Source: Paracyclopina nana
Taxonomy: Eukaryota; Arthropoda; Copepoda; Cyclopoida; Cyclopettidae
Reading direction: 5' to 3'
Assembly: GCA_019096065.1 (NCBI GenBank)
Contig: JAGUCH010000002.1
Span: 5,964,501 to 6,028,500 of the forward strand
DNA length: 64,000 nt
Shown: positions 13,713-24,119 of the stretch, in pieces
Position numbering within the stretch: the first letter of the stretch is position 1
How the letters are laid out: the number at the start of each line of letters is the position of its first letter
Position numbers and translations under genes: made by a program
Notes under the pieces: generated by a model
Databases searched by the model: none
What the model saw: only the letters and a program-made list of their open reading frames with translations
What the model was told of the DNA's origin: nothing

Positions 13713-14783
13713 GATTGAGTCTTTCAACCACTCTTTTGATGTAGCTTCTTCTTTTTTGTTCAACTGCAGGGTCAGGGTGGTGGAAAGGAGCAAGCTAACT
13801 CAATGAGAGGAGTGATGACCCAGCATGGCATGTAACCTGCCCTATCATGACTAACAATGAAACAGAGGGCGCTTCAATCTAGCTACCTTGCCAATGCGCC
13901 CTCTAGTGCCAGAAATTGCAATTGAAACATAGCATGAAACCTTTATCAGCTCATTACTTCAAAATATAGTCCTGATTAGACGACGCTTATAAGTAAGATC
14001 CAAATCAAGCTTTTTCGCACTTTCCTGCACCTACTTCCAACCAATTCATCCAAGTTTTTAGTTTGGTAAACGGTATGAACATCAATGGCTATTTAGAAAC
14101 ATTATGGAAATTTTTATTTTCAATTTGAAATGTCTATGATGGTGGCAACACAACGAGAAAATTCAAACAGGGAAAATCACTTATATTGAATAAATTACTA
14201 CTTTTAATAAAGACCCACTCAACTCCCTAAATCCTCACGTACAAACGCTTAGCAGTTTGCAAAAAAAAGAAATAGTTTAACTTAAAAGTTGACTTACTGA
14301 GGTCGTTCATGCTGAATCCAAGGGAGCCTTCCTGAGAAATATTCAGGTTTTATCGAAACCTGAGCTGTGCCTTGCAATCCATGTGAATCTGAACGTCAAG
14401 AGTCAGTAGTTTTCTTTGTTGACACTTTTACATCAATGCTTTAACTGAAAAAGGCTGATTTATCGAAGCCTGCCGTTTCGAGTTATGGACCCGCTCATTT
14501 GAGGAAGCAAAACACTAAAAAAAGGGCAGTTGTGACAAGTGTCAACTCAAAAGTTATGCTAATAAGGTGATGCCATACGAAAAAAAAGTTTAATAATCGC
14601 TCTGAATAAACATTCAGAACATCAAAACGAAATACATTTGAGTGGCGTTTTTTTACAAGTAGCAAAATTACTTCTGCGTAATCGATCTTTTTGACGATGG
14701 GGCTTTTCCGATCCGGTAAAATAAACAGCTGATAGGCGATAGCGAGAAACTTTTCTGAAACACAAACATGAGAAACTAGAGAA
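13713..14783. other. Divergent intergenic region between Sema2 and KLHL2/3
   Basis: This 1.07-kb AT-rich region lies between two genes that point away from each other and should hold both promoters. The Sema2 side may include a 5' UTR intron acceptor (CCCTGCAG on the minus strand near 13765). I see no other gene, RNA or repeat. Confidence 0.4.
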
Positions 14784-16987
14784 ATGGAGAATCTACCCGA
14801 AGACCAGCAACGGAACGAGGATCCTGATCCTTTATTAGCTGCTGAATTGATGCAAGGCATCAACTTGAACAACGCTGAAATTGTCAATAATCCGCAGCAG
14901 CCTTTGCTATTAAGACATCCCTCCGTTTCTTCCTTGGATGAATCTTCGCAGAAGTTCCGAGGAGCAAGCGGATTAACCAGTAACAGTATTTCCGACCGAC
15001 CTTTCTACAAAAATGCCTCTCATCCCCAACGAGCTTTCGGGCAACTGAACACGATGAAAGAGGATGGCCTCTTAACCGACGTCATCCTTGAGGCTGGAGG
15101 CCGCGAAGTCAAGGCTCACAAAGCTCTTTTGGCCGCTTGCTCGCCCTACTTCTATGCAATGTTTACCGGTACTAAATGCAGCCTTTTTCAATATTGATTC
15201 GCTCACTCTTCTGCTTGTAGGTTTTGACGAGAAGAACCAATCTAAGGTGACTCTGAAAGGCGTGGATCCAGTCGCACTGGAAGTTTTGATCAACTATGTG
15301 TACACCTCCGAAGTGGAGGTCACTGAAGACAATGTGCAAACGTTGCTGCCTGCTGCCAACCTAATGCAGCTCTCTGACGTCAAGGACGCTTGTTGCGAAT
15401 TCTTGCTGAACCAGCTGCATCCCACGAACTGCCTCGGCATCAAGGCCTTTGCTGACCTTCATGGATGCATTGATCTTTTGACAGCAACTACCACCTACAT
15501 AGAATCTCATTTTGCAGAAGTTCTCGATTGTGATGAATTCTATGCGCTGGATGACGCTCAGGTTGCCGAGCTCATCTCCTCTGACACCATTACAGTTCCT
15601 AGCGAGGAGAAAGTATATGAAAGTGTCATGGCTTGGGTGAAGCATGACTTGGAGGTACGAGGCCATTTCTTGCCCAAACTAATGGAACATGTCCGCTTGC
15701 CACTTTTGTCGAGGGAATATCTGCTCAAAAAGGTGGATGGCGAGGGACTCTTCAAGCTCCATCCGGAATGCAAAGATTTTATCATCGAGGCGCTCAAGTT
15801 TCACTTGGCCAATGGGCAAAGCATGCTGGGCAGTCACTCGCAGCATCCCTCCTCAGCATTTTTCGATCCACCGTAATTTGCGCTCCTATATGTTACATTT
15901 CCTTACCAAACGAAGTTGCTTAATTTCAGCCACTATAGCAGTGACTTTGCCGCCGTCTTTTCATCCCCGAGAACTAGGCCTCGTCAGCCTATTGGCCTAC
16001 CTAAGGTGCTCATTGCAATTGGGGGCCAAGCCCCAAAAGCTGTGCGCTCAGTGGAGTGCTACAATTTTAAGGAAGACAGATGGGTCCATTTGAGCGATAT
16101 GCCCGTTCGCAGGTGCAGGTGTGGCGTAGCTGTGGTGCGAGGCAGGGTCTATGCTGTGGGAGGCTTCAATGGCAGTCTCAGGGTGCGAACAGTCGACGTC
16201 TACGATCCCATCAAGGACACCTGGTCTTCAGCACCAAATATGGAGGCTAGAAGGTCCACATTAGGCGTTGCTGTGCTGAACGATCACATCTATGCCGTTG
16301 GAGGCTTTGATGGCAGCACTGGCCTCAACTCAGCGGAGGTCTTGGACCTCACTGTCACTTCACCAAGTTCAACTCTGGGTTCAAGTCAGTACTTGGAGCA
16401 CGAGTCGAATGCCATCAAAAGGTGCAATCACTTAGCATTTCCTTATAGTTTGAAGTACATCCATTTTCTCCAGGGAGTGGAGGCCAATTGCCAATATGGC
16501 TACAAGAAGGTCAAGCGTTGGAGTTGGAGTCCTTGGAGGCCTCATCTATGCTGTTGGAGGCTATGATGGGAATTCAAGACAGTGTCTGTCTTCAGTGGAG
16601 GTATACCACCCGGATCAAGATGTGTGGAAACGCGTGGCTGACATGAGCGCCCGAAGATCTGGAGCTGGAGTGGGTGTCCTCCACGGCCTCTTGTACGCAG
16701 TCGGAGGCCACGACGGACCCCTGGTGCGCAAGTCTGTGGAATGCTACAATCCTGACAGGGACGAATGGAGTGGTGTAAGCGAGATGAATTTCTGCCGCAG
16801 GAACGCTGGCGTGGTCACGCATAACGGCCACCTTTTTGTTGTGGGAGGCGATGACGGATCCTCTAACCTGTCTAGCATCGAGTCTTATAATCCCAAGACA
16901 GACGTTTGGACTGTTTTGTCTGCTGCTATGTGTCTTGGAAGGTCATACACGGGTGTGTGCGTCATTGACAAGCCGGATTGCATTTGA
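14784..16987 (+). CDS. KLHL3: Kelch-like protein 2/3, Cullin-3 substrate adaptor
   Basis: Four exons, join(14784..15168,15221..15872,15930..16421,16474..16987), give 680 residues. Order: a divergent ~95-residue N-terminal extension; a BTB domain (GLLTDVILEAGGREVKAHKA ... YVYTSEVEV); a BACK domain (QLHPTNCLGIKAFADLHGC ... MEHVRLPLLSREYLL); and six kelch blades (IAIGGQAPKAVRSVECYNF, AVGGFNGSLRVRTVDVYD, AVGGYDGNSRQCLS, AVGGHDGPLVRKSVE and others). These stretches match KLHL2/KLHL3 closely. The protein should bring substrates to the Cullin-3/RBX1 E3 ligase (WNK kinases in vertebrates) and bind actin in the KLHL2 subtype. Between blades 3 and 4 there is an insertion of about 20 residues (LTVTSPSSTLGSSQYLEHES) that vertebrate KLHL2/3 lack; it reads through to an intron at 16422-16473. 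AATAAA at 17070-17075. Confidence 0.92.
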
Positions 16988-17100
16988 AATTCTTACCTGA
17001 CCAATATTACCATATCTGATATATATACTATACACGTCTAGTTCTAAAGATGAATTTCTTCTGATGTGAAATAAATGTGAGAACAACTTTATAAATAGGA

Positions 17101-18017
17101 TCAAAAACGCAGCAAGTCGAGCTCAGTATCAATGAGATCCAAATCTAGATCACTCCTCAATGGAGCCAAGCTGTCGACGTCGACGACCACTGAACAGTCT
17201 CCATAGGTGGAACATTTCATGAAATGATCCTTGAGATCTATAACTTCTTGGTAACATTTTGGACACTTTGGTGTGTGGCACTTGTTTCCAGTTCGGTGAG
17301 CAGACAGGGTTTGCAAGTCAGGAACTAAAACACAGCAATGTGGACATGGTAGCCAATGTTCCTTGATGATGTGGAAATGATGGCAAATGGCATGGTCAAC
17401 CATTCTCAGCAAGTTTTCATTGAAAACTTTTGTTCGTTTGAAGGCCAGCGGACAGAACAAGCATCGCATTTTGTCACATTGAGAGGTGTGTGAATTGAGC
17501 CTAAACTTTGACGGAAAGTATTGTCGACATCCAAAACATTGCGACCACACTTTTGCCAATTGCTCGTGATGAGTTTCTAGAGCATGATTGGTAAGGCCAA
17601 TGAGGGCTGTAAATCTTTCGGAACAGAAAGGGCAGCTAAACAAGTGACAACTACTCTCGATGTGCCTTCGCAAAATATTCAATGCTGGGAAGTAGATTCC
17701 ACAACTTGGGCACGAGAGCCACTCATGTAGGACTTCATGGTAGTGAACCCTTCTTGAATGCTCTAAGACTTTGACTATGCCCACAAACTCAAGGGGACAA
17801 AAATAGCACTTCTTCCTATTTACCAAGGCTCGTATGCAGACCGATGAATGTTGCTTGACCATTGCCAGACTTGGGAAGACGGATGAGCAATTTGAGCAGC
17901 CAAACCAGGCCTTAATCACTGACTCTACATGCTGAGCCTTTGCGTGTTGCAGCATCTCATTGCAGGTACCGAAAAGCTGACTGCAAAATTGACAAGCAAA
18001 TTGAGGCTCTCTGCTAT
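17101..18017 (-). pseudogene. C2H2 multi-zinc-finger gene, 3' part, cut off by a transposon
   Basis: On the minus strand the coding sequence begins at the edge of the foldback element (...YSREPQFACQFCSQLFG) and runs ~300 codons to a stop at 17101. It holds a repeating two-part module: a finger of C-x2-C...H-x4-H type (CQFCSQLFGTCNEMLQHAKAQH), then a W-x2-C-x2-C...H...C part (WFGCSNCSSVFP...). The same module fills the fragment at 24120-25947 on the other side of the element, so I infer one gene split in two. The continuous frame runs into the transposon end and could start at a Met there (MYMWYFFRS), giving a chimeric protein. It could instead be a separate zinc-finger gene, or the insertion could sit in an intron: a possible acceptor TATAGCAG lies at the very edge. 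Confidence 0.55.
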
Positions 18018-18154
18018 AAAGGGGATGACTCGTGAGTGCGAGCACGGAGCGAAAAAAGTACCACATATACATACGGACTAAAATGGCGGTAACTTTGCCG
18101 TTACGTAACTTTTCCGCGATGTAAGCGCATATTTGGGATCGGGGCAGCGCGCCC

Positions 18155-18660
18155 TTTAATTTGAGCCCAAAAAAGTCGTCAAAATGCGGCGCATAAGAAA
18201 GTTGCAATTTTCTCCGTCGTCCTTGGGCCTAGAGCAAAACCAAAGACAGTTTTGGAAATCCCAGCCCGAGCTCTACAAATGTTATTTTATGAACTTTTTC
18301 AAAAAAGTCCATTCTAGTGCCTCAAAATCGCCATTTTCGTGTTTATTAGGGAGCAGCCCCAGTAATTGAGGTCCAATTGTTGAATTAGCCATAGCTCATT
18401 GTAGGAACCTTAATAAAATGTAATATTGGCACCATTGCAACTGCCTCAACATGCCATTTAATTTGAGCCCAAAAAAGTTGTCAAAATGCAGCGTACAAGA
18501 AAGTTGCCTTTATCTCAGTTGTCCTTTGGTTTTAAGCAAAACCAAAGACAGTTTTGGAAATCCCAGCCCGAGCTCTACAAATGTTATTTTATCAACTTTT
18601 TCAAAAAAATCCAGTATTATGCCTCAAAATTGCCATTTTCGTGTTTATTTTGGTTTCCCC
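18155..18660. repeat. Two direct copies of a ~302-bp unit, left arm
   Basis: A unit starting TTTAATTTGAGCCCAAAAAA occurs at 18155 and 18457. Both copies contain the same passage AAAGACAGTTTTGGAAATCC followed by CAGCCCGAGCTCTACAAATG. Two inverted copies lie at the right end (about 23500-23980), so this unit makes up most of the outer arm of the foldback element. Confidence 0.75.
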
Positions 18661-21415
18661 TGTCTCAGCAGTCTATAAAGTAAACATGCCAGCTCCGGTG
18701 CTGAGCCCTGAGCAGCCTGAGATAAAAAATCAGGTCATATCCTGAAACTACATGAAAAACTAAGCCACTTTGTGCTTCAGAGCCAACTCAGTATTCTGGC
18801 ACTAGGCAGGTGAAAAAACCATCGCAAACTCTGACCAGACTCAAATTGTAACTGAGATTTCTCAGCGCTGAGTTGTCTGATTTGAAAACAGTTTACTGTT
18901 TTGGAAATGGCATGAGACTAGCTAACTTTCATTACTTCATAGCCATTTTGCTAGCTCAGTGATTAGCTTACCCTGTCTCAGCAGCCTATTAAGTAAACAT
19001 GCCAGCTGCGGTGCTGAGCTCTGAGCAGCCTGAGGTAAAAAATCAGGTCATATCCTGAAACTACATGAAAAACTGAGCCACTTTGTGCTTCAGAGCCAAC
19101 TCAGTATTCTGGCACTAGGCAGGTGAAAAAACCATCGCAAACTCTGACCAGACTCAAATTGTAACTGAGATTTCTCAGCGCTGAGTTGTCTGATTTGAAA
19201 ACAGTTTACTGTTTTGGAAATGGCATGAGACTAGCTAACTTTCATTACTTCATAGCCATTTTGCTAGCTCAGTGATTAGCTTACCCTGTCTCAGCAGCCT
19301 ATTAAGTAAACATGCCAGCTGCGGTGCTGAGCTCTGAGCAGCCTGAGGTAAAAAATCAGGTCATATCCTGAAACTACATGAAAAACTGAGCCACTTTGTG
19401 CTTCAGAGCCAACTCAGTATTCTGGCACTAGGCAGGTGAAAAAACCATCGCAAACTCTGACCAGACTCAAATTGTAACTGAGATTTCTCAGCGCTGAGTT
19501 GTCTGATTTGAAAACAGTTTACTGTTTTGGAAATGGCATGAGACTAGCTAACTTTCATTACTTCATAGCCATTTTGCTAGCTCAGTGATTAGCTTACCCT
19601 GTCTCAGCAGCCTATTAAGTAAACATGCCAGCTCCGGTGCTGAGCTCTGAGCAGCCTGAGGTAAAAAATCAGGTCATATCCTGAAACTACACATAAAACT
19701 GAGCCACTTTGTGCTTCAGAGCCAACTCAGTATTCTGGCACTAGGCAGGTGAAAAAACCATCGCAAACTCTGACCAGGCTCAAATTGTAACGCCAATATC
19801 TCAGCGCTGAGTTGACCGATTTGAAAACAATTTACTGTTTTGGAAATGGCATGAGACTAGCTAACTTTCATTAATTCATAGTCATTTTGCTAGCTCAGTG
19901 ATTAGCTTACCCTGTCTCAGCAGCCTATTAAGTAAACATGCCAGCTCCGGTGCTGAGCTCTGAGCAGCCTGGGGTGAAAAATCAGGTCATATCCTGAAAC
20001 TACACATAAAACTGAGCCACTTTGTGCTTTAGAGCCAACTCAGTATTCTGGCACTAGGCAGGTGAAAAAACCATCGCAAACTCTGACCAGGCTCAAATTG
20101 TAACGCCAATATCTCAGCGCTGAGTTGACCGATTTGAAAACATTTTATTGTTTTGGAAATGGCATGAGACTAGCTAACTTTCATTACTTCATAGTCATTT
20201 TGCTAGCTCAGTGATAAGTTTCCCCTGTCTAAGCAGTCTATTAAGTAATCATGCTAGCTCCATTGCTGAGCCCTGAGCAGCCTGAGGTGAAAATTCTTGT
20301 CTTATCCTGAAACTACATGAAAAACTGAGCTACTTTGTGCTTCAGAGCCAACTCAGCATTCTGACTCTAGGCAGGAGAAAAACCATCGCAAACTTGGACT
20401 GAGCTCAAATTGTAAAGCCAATATCTCAGCGCTGAGTTGTCAGATTTGAAAACAATTTACTGTTTTGGAAATGGCGTAAGATTAGCTAACTTTCATTGCT
20501 TCATAGCAATTTTGCTAGCTCAGTGATAAGTTTCCCCTGTCTCAGCAGTCTATAAAGTAAACATTCTAGCTCCGACGCTGAGCCCTGAGCAGCCTGAGGT
20601 GAAAAATCCGGTCATATCCTGAAACTACACATAAAACTGAGCCACTTTGTGCTTGATAGCCAACTCAGCATTCTGACTCTAGACAGGAGAAAAAACCAGT
20701 ACAAACTTGGACTGAGCTCAAATTGTAACACCAATATCTCAGCGCTGAGTTGACCGATTTGAAAACATTTTACTGTTTTGGAATAAGGATGAGATTAGCT
20801 AACTTTTATTACTTAATAGCCATTTTGATAGCTCAGTGATAAGTTTCCCCTGTCTCAGCAGTCTATTAAGTAAACATGCTACCTCCAGTGCTAAGCCCTG
20901 AGCAGCCTGAGGTAAAAAATCTGGTCATATCCTGAAACCACACATAAAACTGAGCCACTTTGTGCTTCAGAGCCAACTCAGCATTCTGACTCTAGGCAGG
21001 AGAAAAACCAGTGCAAACTTGGACTGAGCTCAAATTGTAACGCCAATATCTCAGCGCTGAGTTGTCAGATTTGAAAACAATTTACTGTTTTGGAAATGGC
21101 GTAAGATTAGCTAACTTTCATTGTTTCATAGCCATTTTGCAAGCTCATTGATTAGTTTCCCCTGTCTCAGCGTCTTTTAAGTAAACATGCTACCTCCAGT
21201 GCAGTGCTGAGCCCTGAGCAGCCTGAGGTAAAAAATCTGGTCATATCCTGAAACTGCATATTAAACTGAGCCACTATGTACTTCATATCCAACTCAGCTA
21301 ATTTTCATTGCTTTAAAGCAATTTTGCTGGCTCAGCAATTTGTTTCCTATGTTTCAGCAGCCAATTAAGTAAACAAGAAAGCCCAGTGCTGAGCTTTGAG
21401 CAGTCTGAGGTAAAA
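18659..21415. repeat. 313-bp tandem repeat array (~9 copies)
   Basis: Landmark passages such as CTTTGTGCTTCAGAGCCAAC recur at a spacing of 313 bp (ends at 18780, 19093, 19406, 19719, 20032 and 20345; later steps are 312-316). Each unit holds the 10-bp palindrome TCAGCGCTGA, and many CTCAG/CTGAG words. Copies between ~18740 and ~19660 look almost identical, while those toward 21400 carry many substitutions and small indels; the last copy is partly deleted. The array is non-coding and forms most of the left arm of the foldback element. Confidence 0.9.
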
Positions 21416-21550
21416 AAAAATTATTAAGATATTTGCTTTCCTTCTCACAGCAGTCTATTGCCACTTTGCCTGACTCAGCAGATCTAAGCAGATCATGTTG
21501 GCATGTATAGACAATTTGTAGACAATTAATAGTCGTACAATAATGATCTC

Positions 21551-22015
21551 AGGACTTTTGCCCTTTGCTGTTAGCCCTTGGTCTTTTTGCCCTTGATCGT
21601 TTGCCCATGGAGTCATTTGCCATGAGACTTTAGCCCATGGGAACTTATGCATGCGGGATATTTGCTCTAGAGACCTTTGCCCATGGGGACTTTTACCCTA
21701 GAGACTCTTGCCCATGGGGACTTTTGCCCTTAGGGACTTTTGCCTTTGGGGACTTTTGCCCTTGGAGACTTTTGCCCCTAGGGACTTTTTCCCTTCAGAC
21801 TTTTGCCCTTGGGGACTTTTTCCCTTCAGACTTTTGCCCTTGGGGACTTTTTGCCCTTGGGGACATTTCCCCTTGGGGACTTTAGCCCTTTAGACTTCTT
21901 CCCTAGGAAACTTTTGCCCCGCAAACTTTGAGAGATTTGCCCTTTAGGACTTTTGGCTTTGGGGACTTATGGCTGTGGGGACTACTGCCCAAGGGGACTG
22001 ATGCCCATAGGAACT
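21551..22015. repeat. Short tandem array of a GGGGACTTTTGCCCTT motif
   Basis: About 25 degenerate copies of a 16-bp motif (GGGGACTTTTGCCCTT and variants) lie head to tail. Because the period is not a multiple of three, several frames stay open and give spurious peptides rich in LWGLLPLGTF; these are artefacts. Inverted copies lie at 22149-22365 and 22790-22955. Confidence 0.85.
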
Positions 22016-22148
22016 CTTCTTATGGTTGCTTTTACTATGTCCTGTTGATCAAAGGGCCTTGTACACGTACACCAGACAAAATTCAGATTTATCTTTCATT
22101 TAACTAATCAAAGGTTAAAAGCAAACTATCAGAACTTCAAAAAAGTCA

Positions 22149-22955
22149 TAAAAGAGCAAAGGTCCCCAAGGGCAATTGTCCCCAAATGAAAATGTCCACA
22201 AGGACACAAGTCCCCAAAGCCAAAAGCCTTCAAGGGCATAAGTCCTAAGGGACAAAAGTCCCCAAGGGCAAATGTCCCCAAGGGCAAATGTCACCAAGGG
22301 CAAATGTCCCTAAGGGTAAATGTCCCGAAGGGAGAAAGACCCCAAGGGCAAAAGACACCAAGGGCAAAATTGGGCGCCATCAATAACGACGACACTTGTG
22401 CGAGAGTTGCAGTTGTGTCAACACTTTTGCGAGAGGTATTTTAATGTCGAATTTTTTTTGGCTCCATGATATCTTTACGTCGACACTTTTGCAAGAGTTG
22501 CTTTTGTGTCGACACATCAATATAACATTAGCGTAGACACATCATGCTTTAATGTCGACACCTCATGTTTTTATGTCGACGCTTGATGTTTTTATGTCGA
22601 CAAATAATGCTTTTGCGTAGACAGAATTTGCTGCCATTTTTAGTGTTCACCTTGGCTTGATCAAGGGCTAGCTTAGGTATTTTAAAATGTAATAAACTAA
22701 AATCATGTTTTTTGGTTTTTTTCTTATGTGTAGTACATGACTCTAACATCTTGATAATAAGGCCCTGTGTCGACGTTATTGTGCTCACCCGCAAAATTCT
22801 CCAAGGGCAAAATTCCTCAAGGGCAAAAGTCTGAAGGGAAAAAGTCTGAGGGTCAAAAGTCCTCAAGGACAAACTTCCTAAGGGCAAATGTATCTTAGAG
22901 CAAAAGTGTCCATGGGCAAAAGTCTCAAGGGCAAAAGTCTCAATGGGCAAAAGTG
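22149..22955. repeat. Inverted copies of the 16-bp motif around a TGTCGAC-rich core
   Basis: At 22149-22365 and again at 22790-22955 the motif appears as AAGGGCAAAAGTCCCC, the reverse complement of the array at 21551-22015. Between them, 22385-22620 carries repeated words of the form TGTCGACAC/TATGTCGACG spaced roughly 25-35 bp, alternating with CTTTTGCGAGAG. These make up the loop region of the foldback element. No coding potential is seen. Confidence 0.7.
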
Positions 22956-22962
22956 ACCAGAA

Positions 22963-23475
22963 TTTTCACCTCAGGCTGCTCAGGGCTCAGCACTGGAGCT
23001 AGCATGTTTACTTAATGGACTGTGAATTAAATAACTGAGCTAGCAAAATTGCAAAGTGGCTCAGTTTTATATGCAGTTTCAGGATATGACAAGATTTTTC
23101 ACCTCAGGCTGCTCAGGGCTCAGCACCGGAGCTAGCATGTTTACTTAATAGACTGCTGAGACAGGGGAAACAAAATGCAGAGCTAGCAAAATTACTATGA
23201 AGTAATGAAAGTTAGCTAATCTCATCCTTATTCCAAAACAGTAAATTGTTTTCAAATCTGACAACTCAGCGCTGAGATATTGGCATTACAATTTGAGCTC
23301 AGTCCAAGTTTGCGCTGGTTTTTTCTCCTGTCTAGAGTCAGAATGCTGAGTTGGCTCTAAAGCACAAAGTGGCTCAGTTTTATATGCAGTTTCAGGATAT
23401 GACAAGATTTTTCACCTCAGGCTACTTAGGGCTCAGCGCTGGAGCTAGCATGTTTTCTTAATAGACTGCTGAGAC
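22963..23475. repeat. Inverted 313-bp units, right arm
   Basis: About 1.6 copies of the left-arm 313-bp repeat are present here in reverse orientation (CACCTCAGGCTGCTCAGGGC ... CTCAGCGCTGAGATATTGGC). The right arm is therefore much shorter than the left (nine copies), so the two arms differ in copy number. Confidence 0.85.
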
Positions 23476-24119
23476 TTGTATGCCCCTAATCAACACGAAA
23501 ATGGTGATTTTGAGGCACTAGAATGGACTTTTTTGAAAAAGTTCATAAAATAACATTTGTAGAGCTCGGGCTGGGATTTCCAAAACTGTCTTTGGTTTTG
23601 CTTAAAGCCAAAGGACAACTGAGATACAAGCAACTTTCTTGTACACTGCATTTTGACGACTTTTTTGGGCTCAAATTAAATGGCATGTTGAGGTGGTTGC
23701 AATGGTGCAAAAATTACATTTTATTGATGTTCCTACATTGAGCTATGAATAATTTACTAATTTGACCTCAATTAATGGAGCTGTTCTCTAATAAACACGA
23801 AAATGGCGATTTTGAGGCACTAGAATGGATTTTTTTGAAAATGTTTATAAAATAACATTTGTAGAGCTCGGGCTGGGATTTCCAAAACTGTCTTTGGTTT
23901 TGCTCTAGGCCCAAGGACGACGGAGAAAATTGCAACTTTCTTATACGCCGCATTTTGACGACTTTTTTGGGCTTAAATAAAAGGGCGCGCTGACCCGATT
24001 CCAAATATGTGCTTGAATCGCGGATATGTTATGTAACGGCAAAGTTACGGCCGTTTTAGTCCGTATGTATATGTGGTACTTTTTTCGCTCCGTGCTCGCA
24101 CTCGCGAGTCATCCCCTTT

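Larger units (their letters stand above)
18018..24119. mobile_element. Giant non-autonomous foldback transposon (~6.1 kb)
   Basis: The two ends are inverted copies of one another. The left end reads AAAGGGGATGACTCGTGAGT and continues through GCGAGCACGGAGCG; the right end is its reverse complement with few differences (ACTCGCGAGTCATCCCCTTT). The inverted similarity runs inward for more than 600 bp through two ~302-bp direct copies of a unit (first at ~18155, second at ~18457), and then into the 313-bp repeats. The inside is almost wholly nested repeats: a long 313-bp tandem array (18659-21415), short arrays of a 16-bp motif in both orientations, a centre rich in TGTCGAC, and inverted 313-bp units (22963-23475). 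No transposase-like frame is seen. Long arms built of tandem sub-repeats are the design of foldback elements such as FB or Galileo. No exact target-site duplication is visible. Confidence 0.75.

Noticed and set aside
15169-15220. Apparent frameshift in the BTB domain of the KLHL gene
   Set aside because: A 52-bp GT-AG intron explains it and rejoins the frame exactly.
22385-22620. Regularly spaced TGTCGAC repeats resembling a CRISPR array
   Set aside because: Repeats are short and degenerate, spacing is irregular, and the context is a eukaryotic foldback transposon; there are no cas genes.
21637-22950. Several open frames giving LWGLLPLGTF-like peptides
   Set aside because: They arise from a 16-bp non-coding tandem motif that leaves multiple frames open; there is no family, splice or codon signal.
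18018-24119. Target-site duplication for the foldback element
   Set aside because: Flanks (…CTAT / GATTATC…) give no exact repeat of 3-9 bp, so the insertion mechanism cannot be assigned from this copy.
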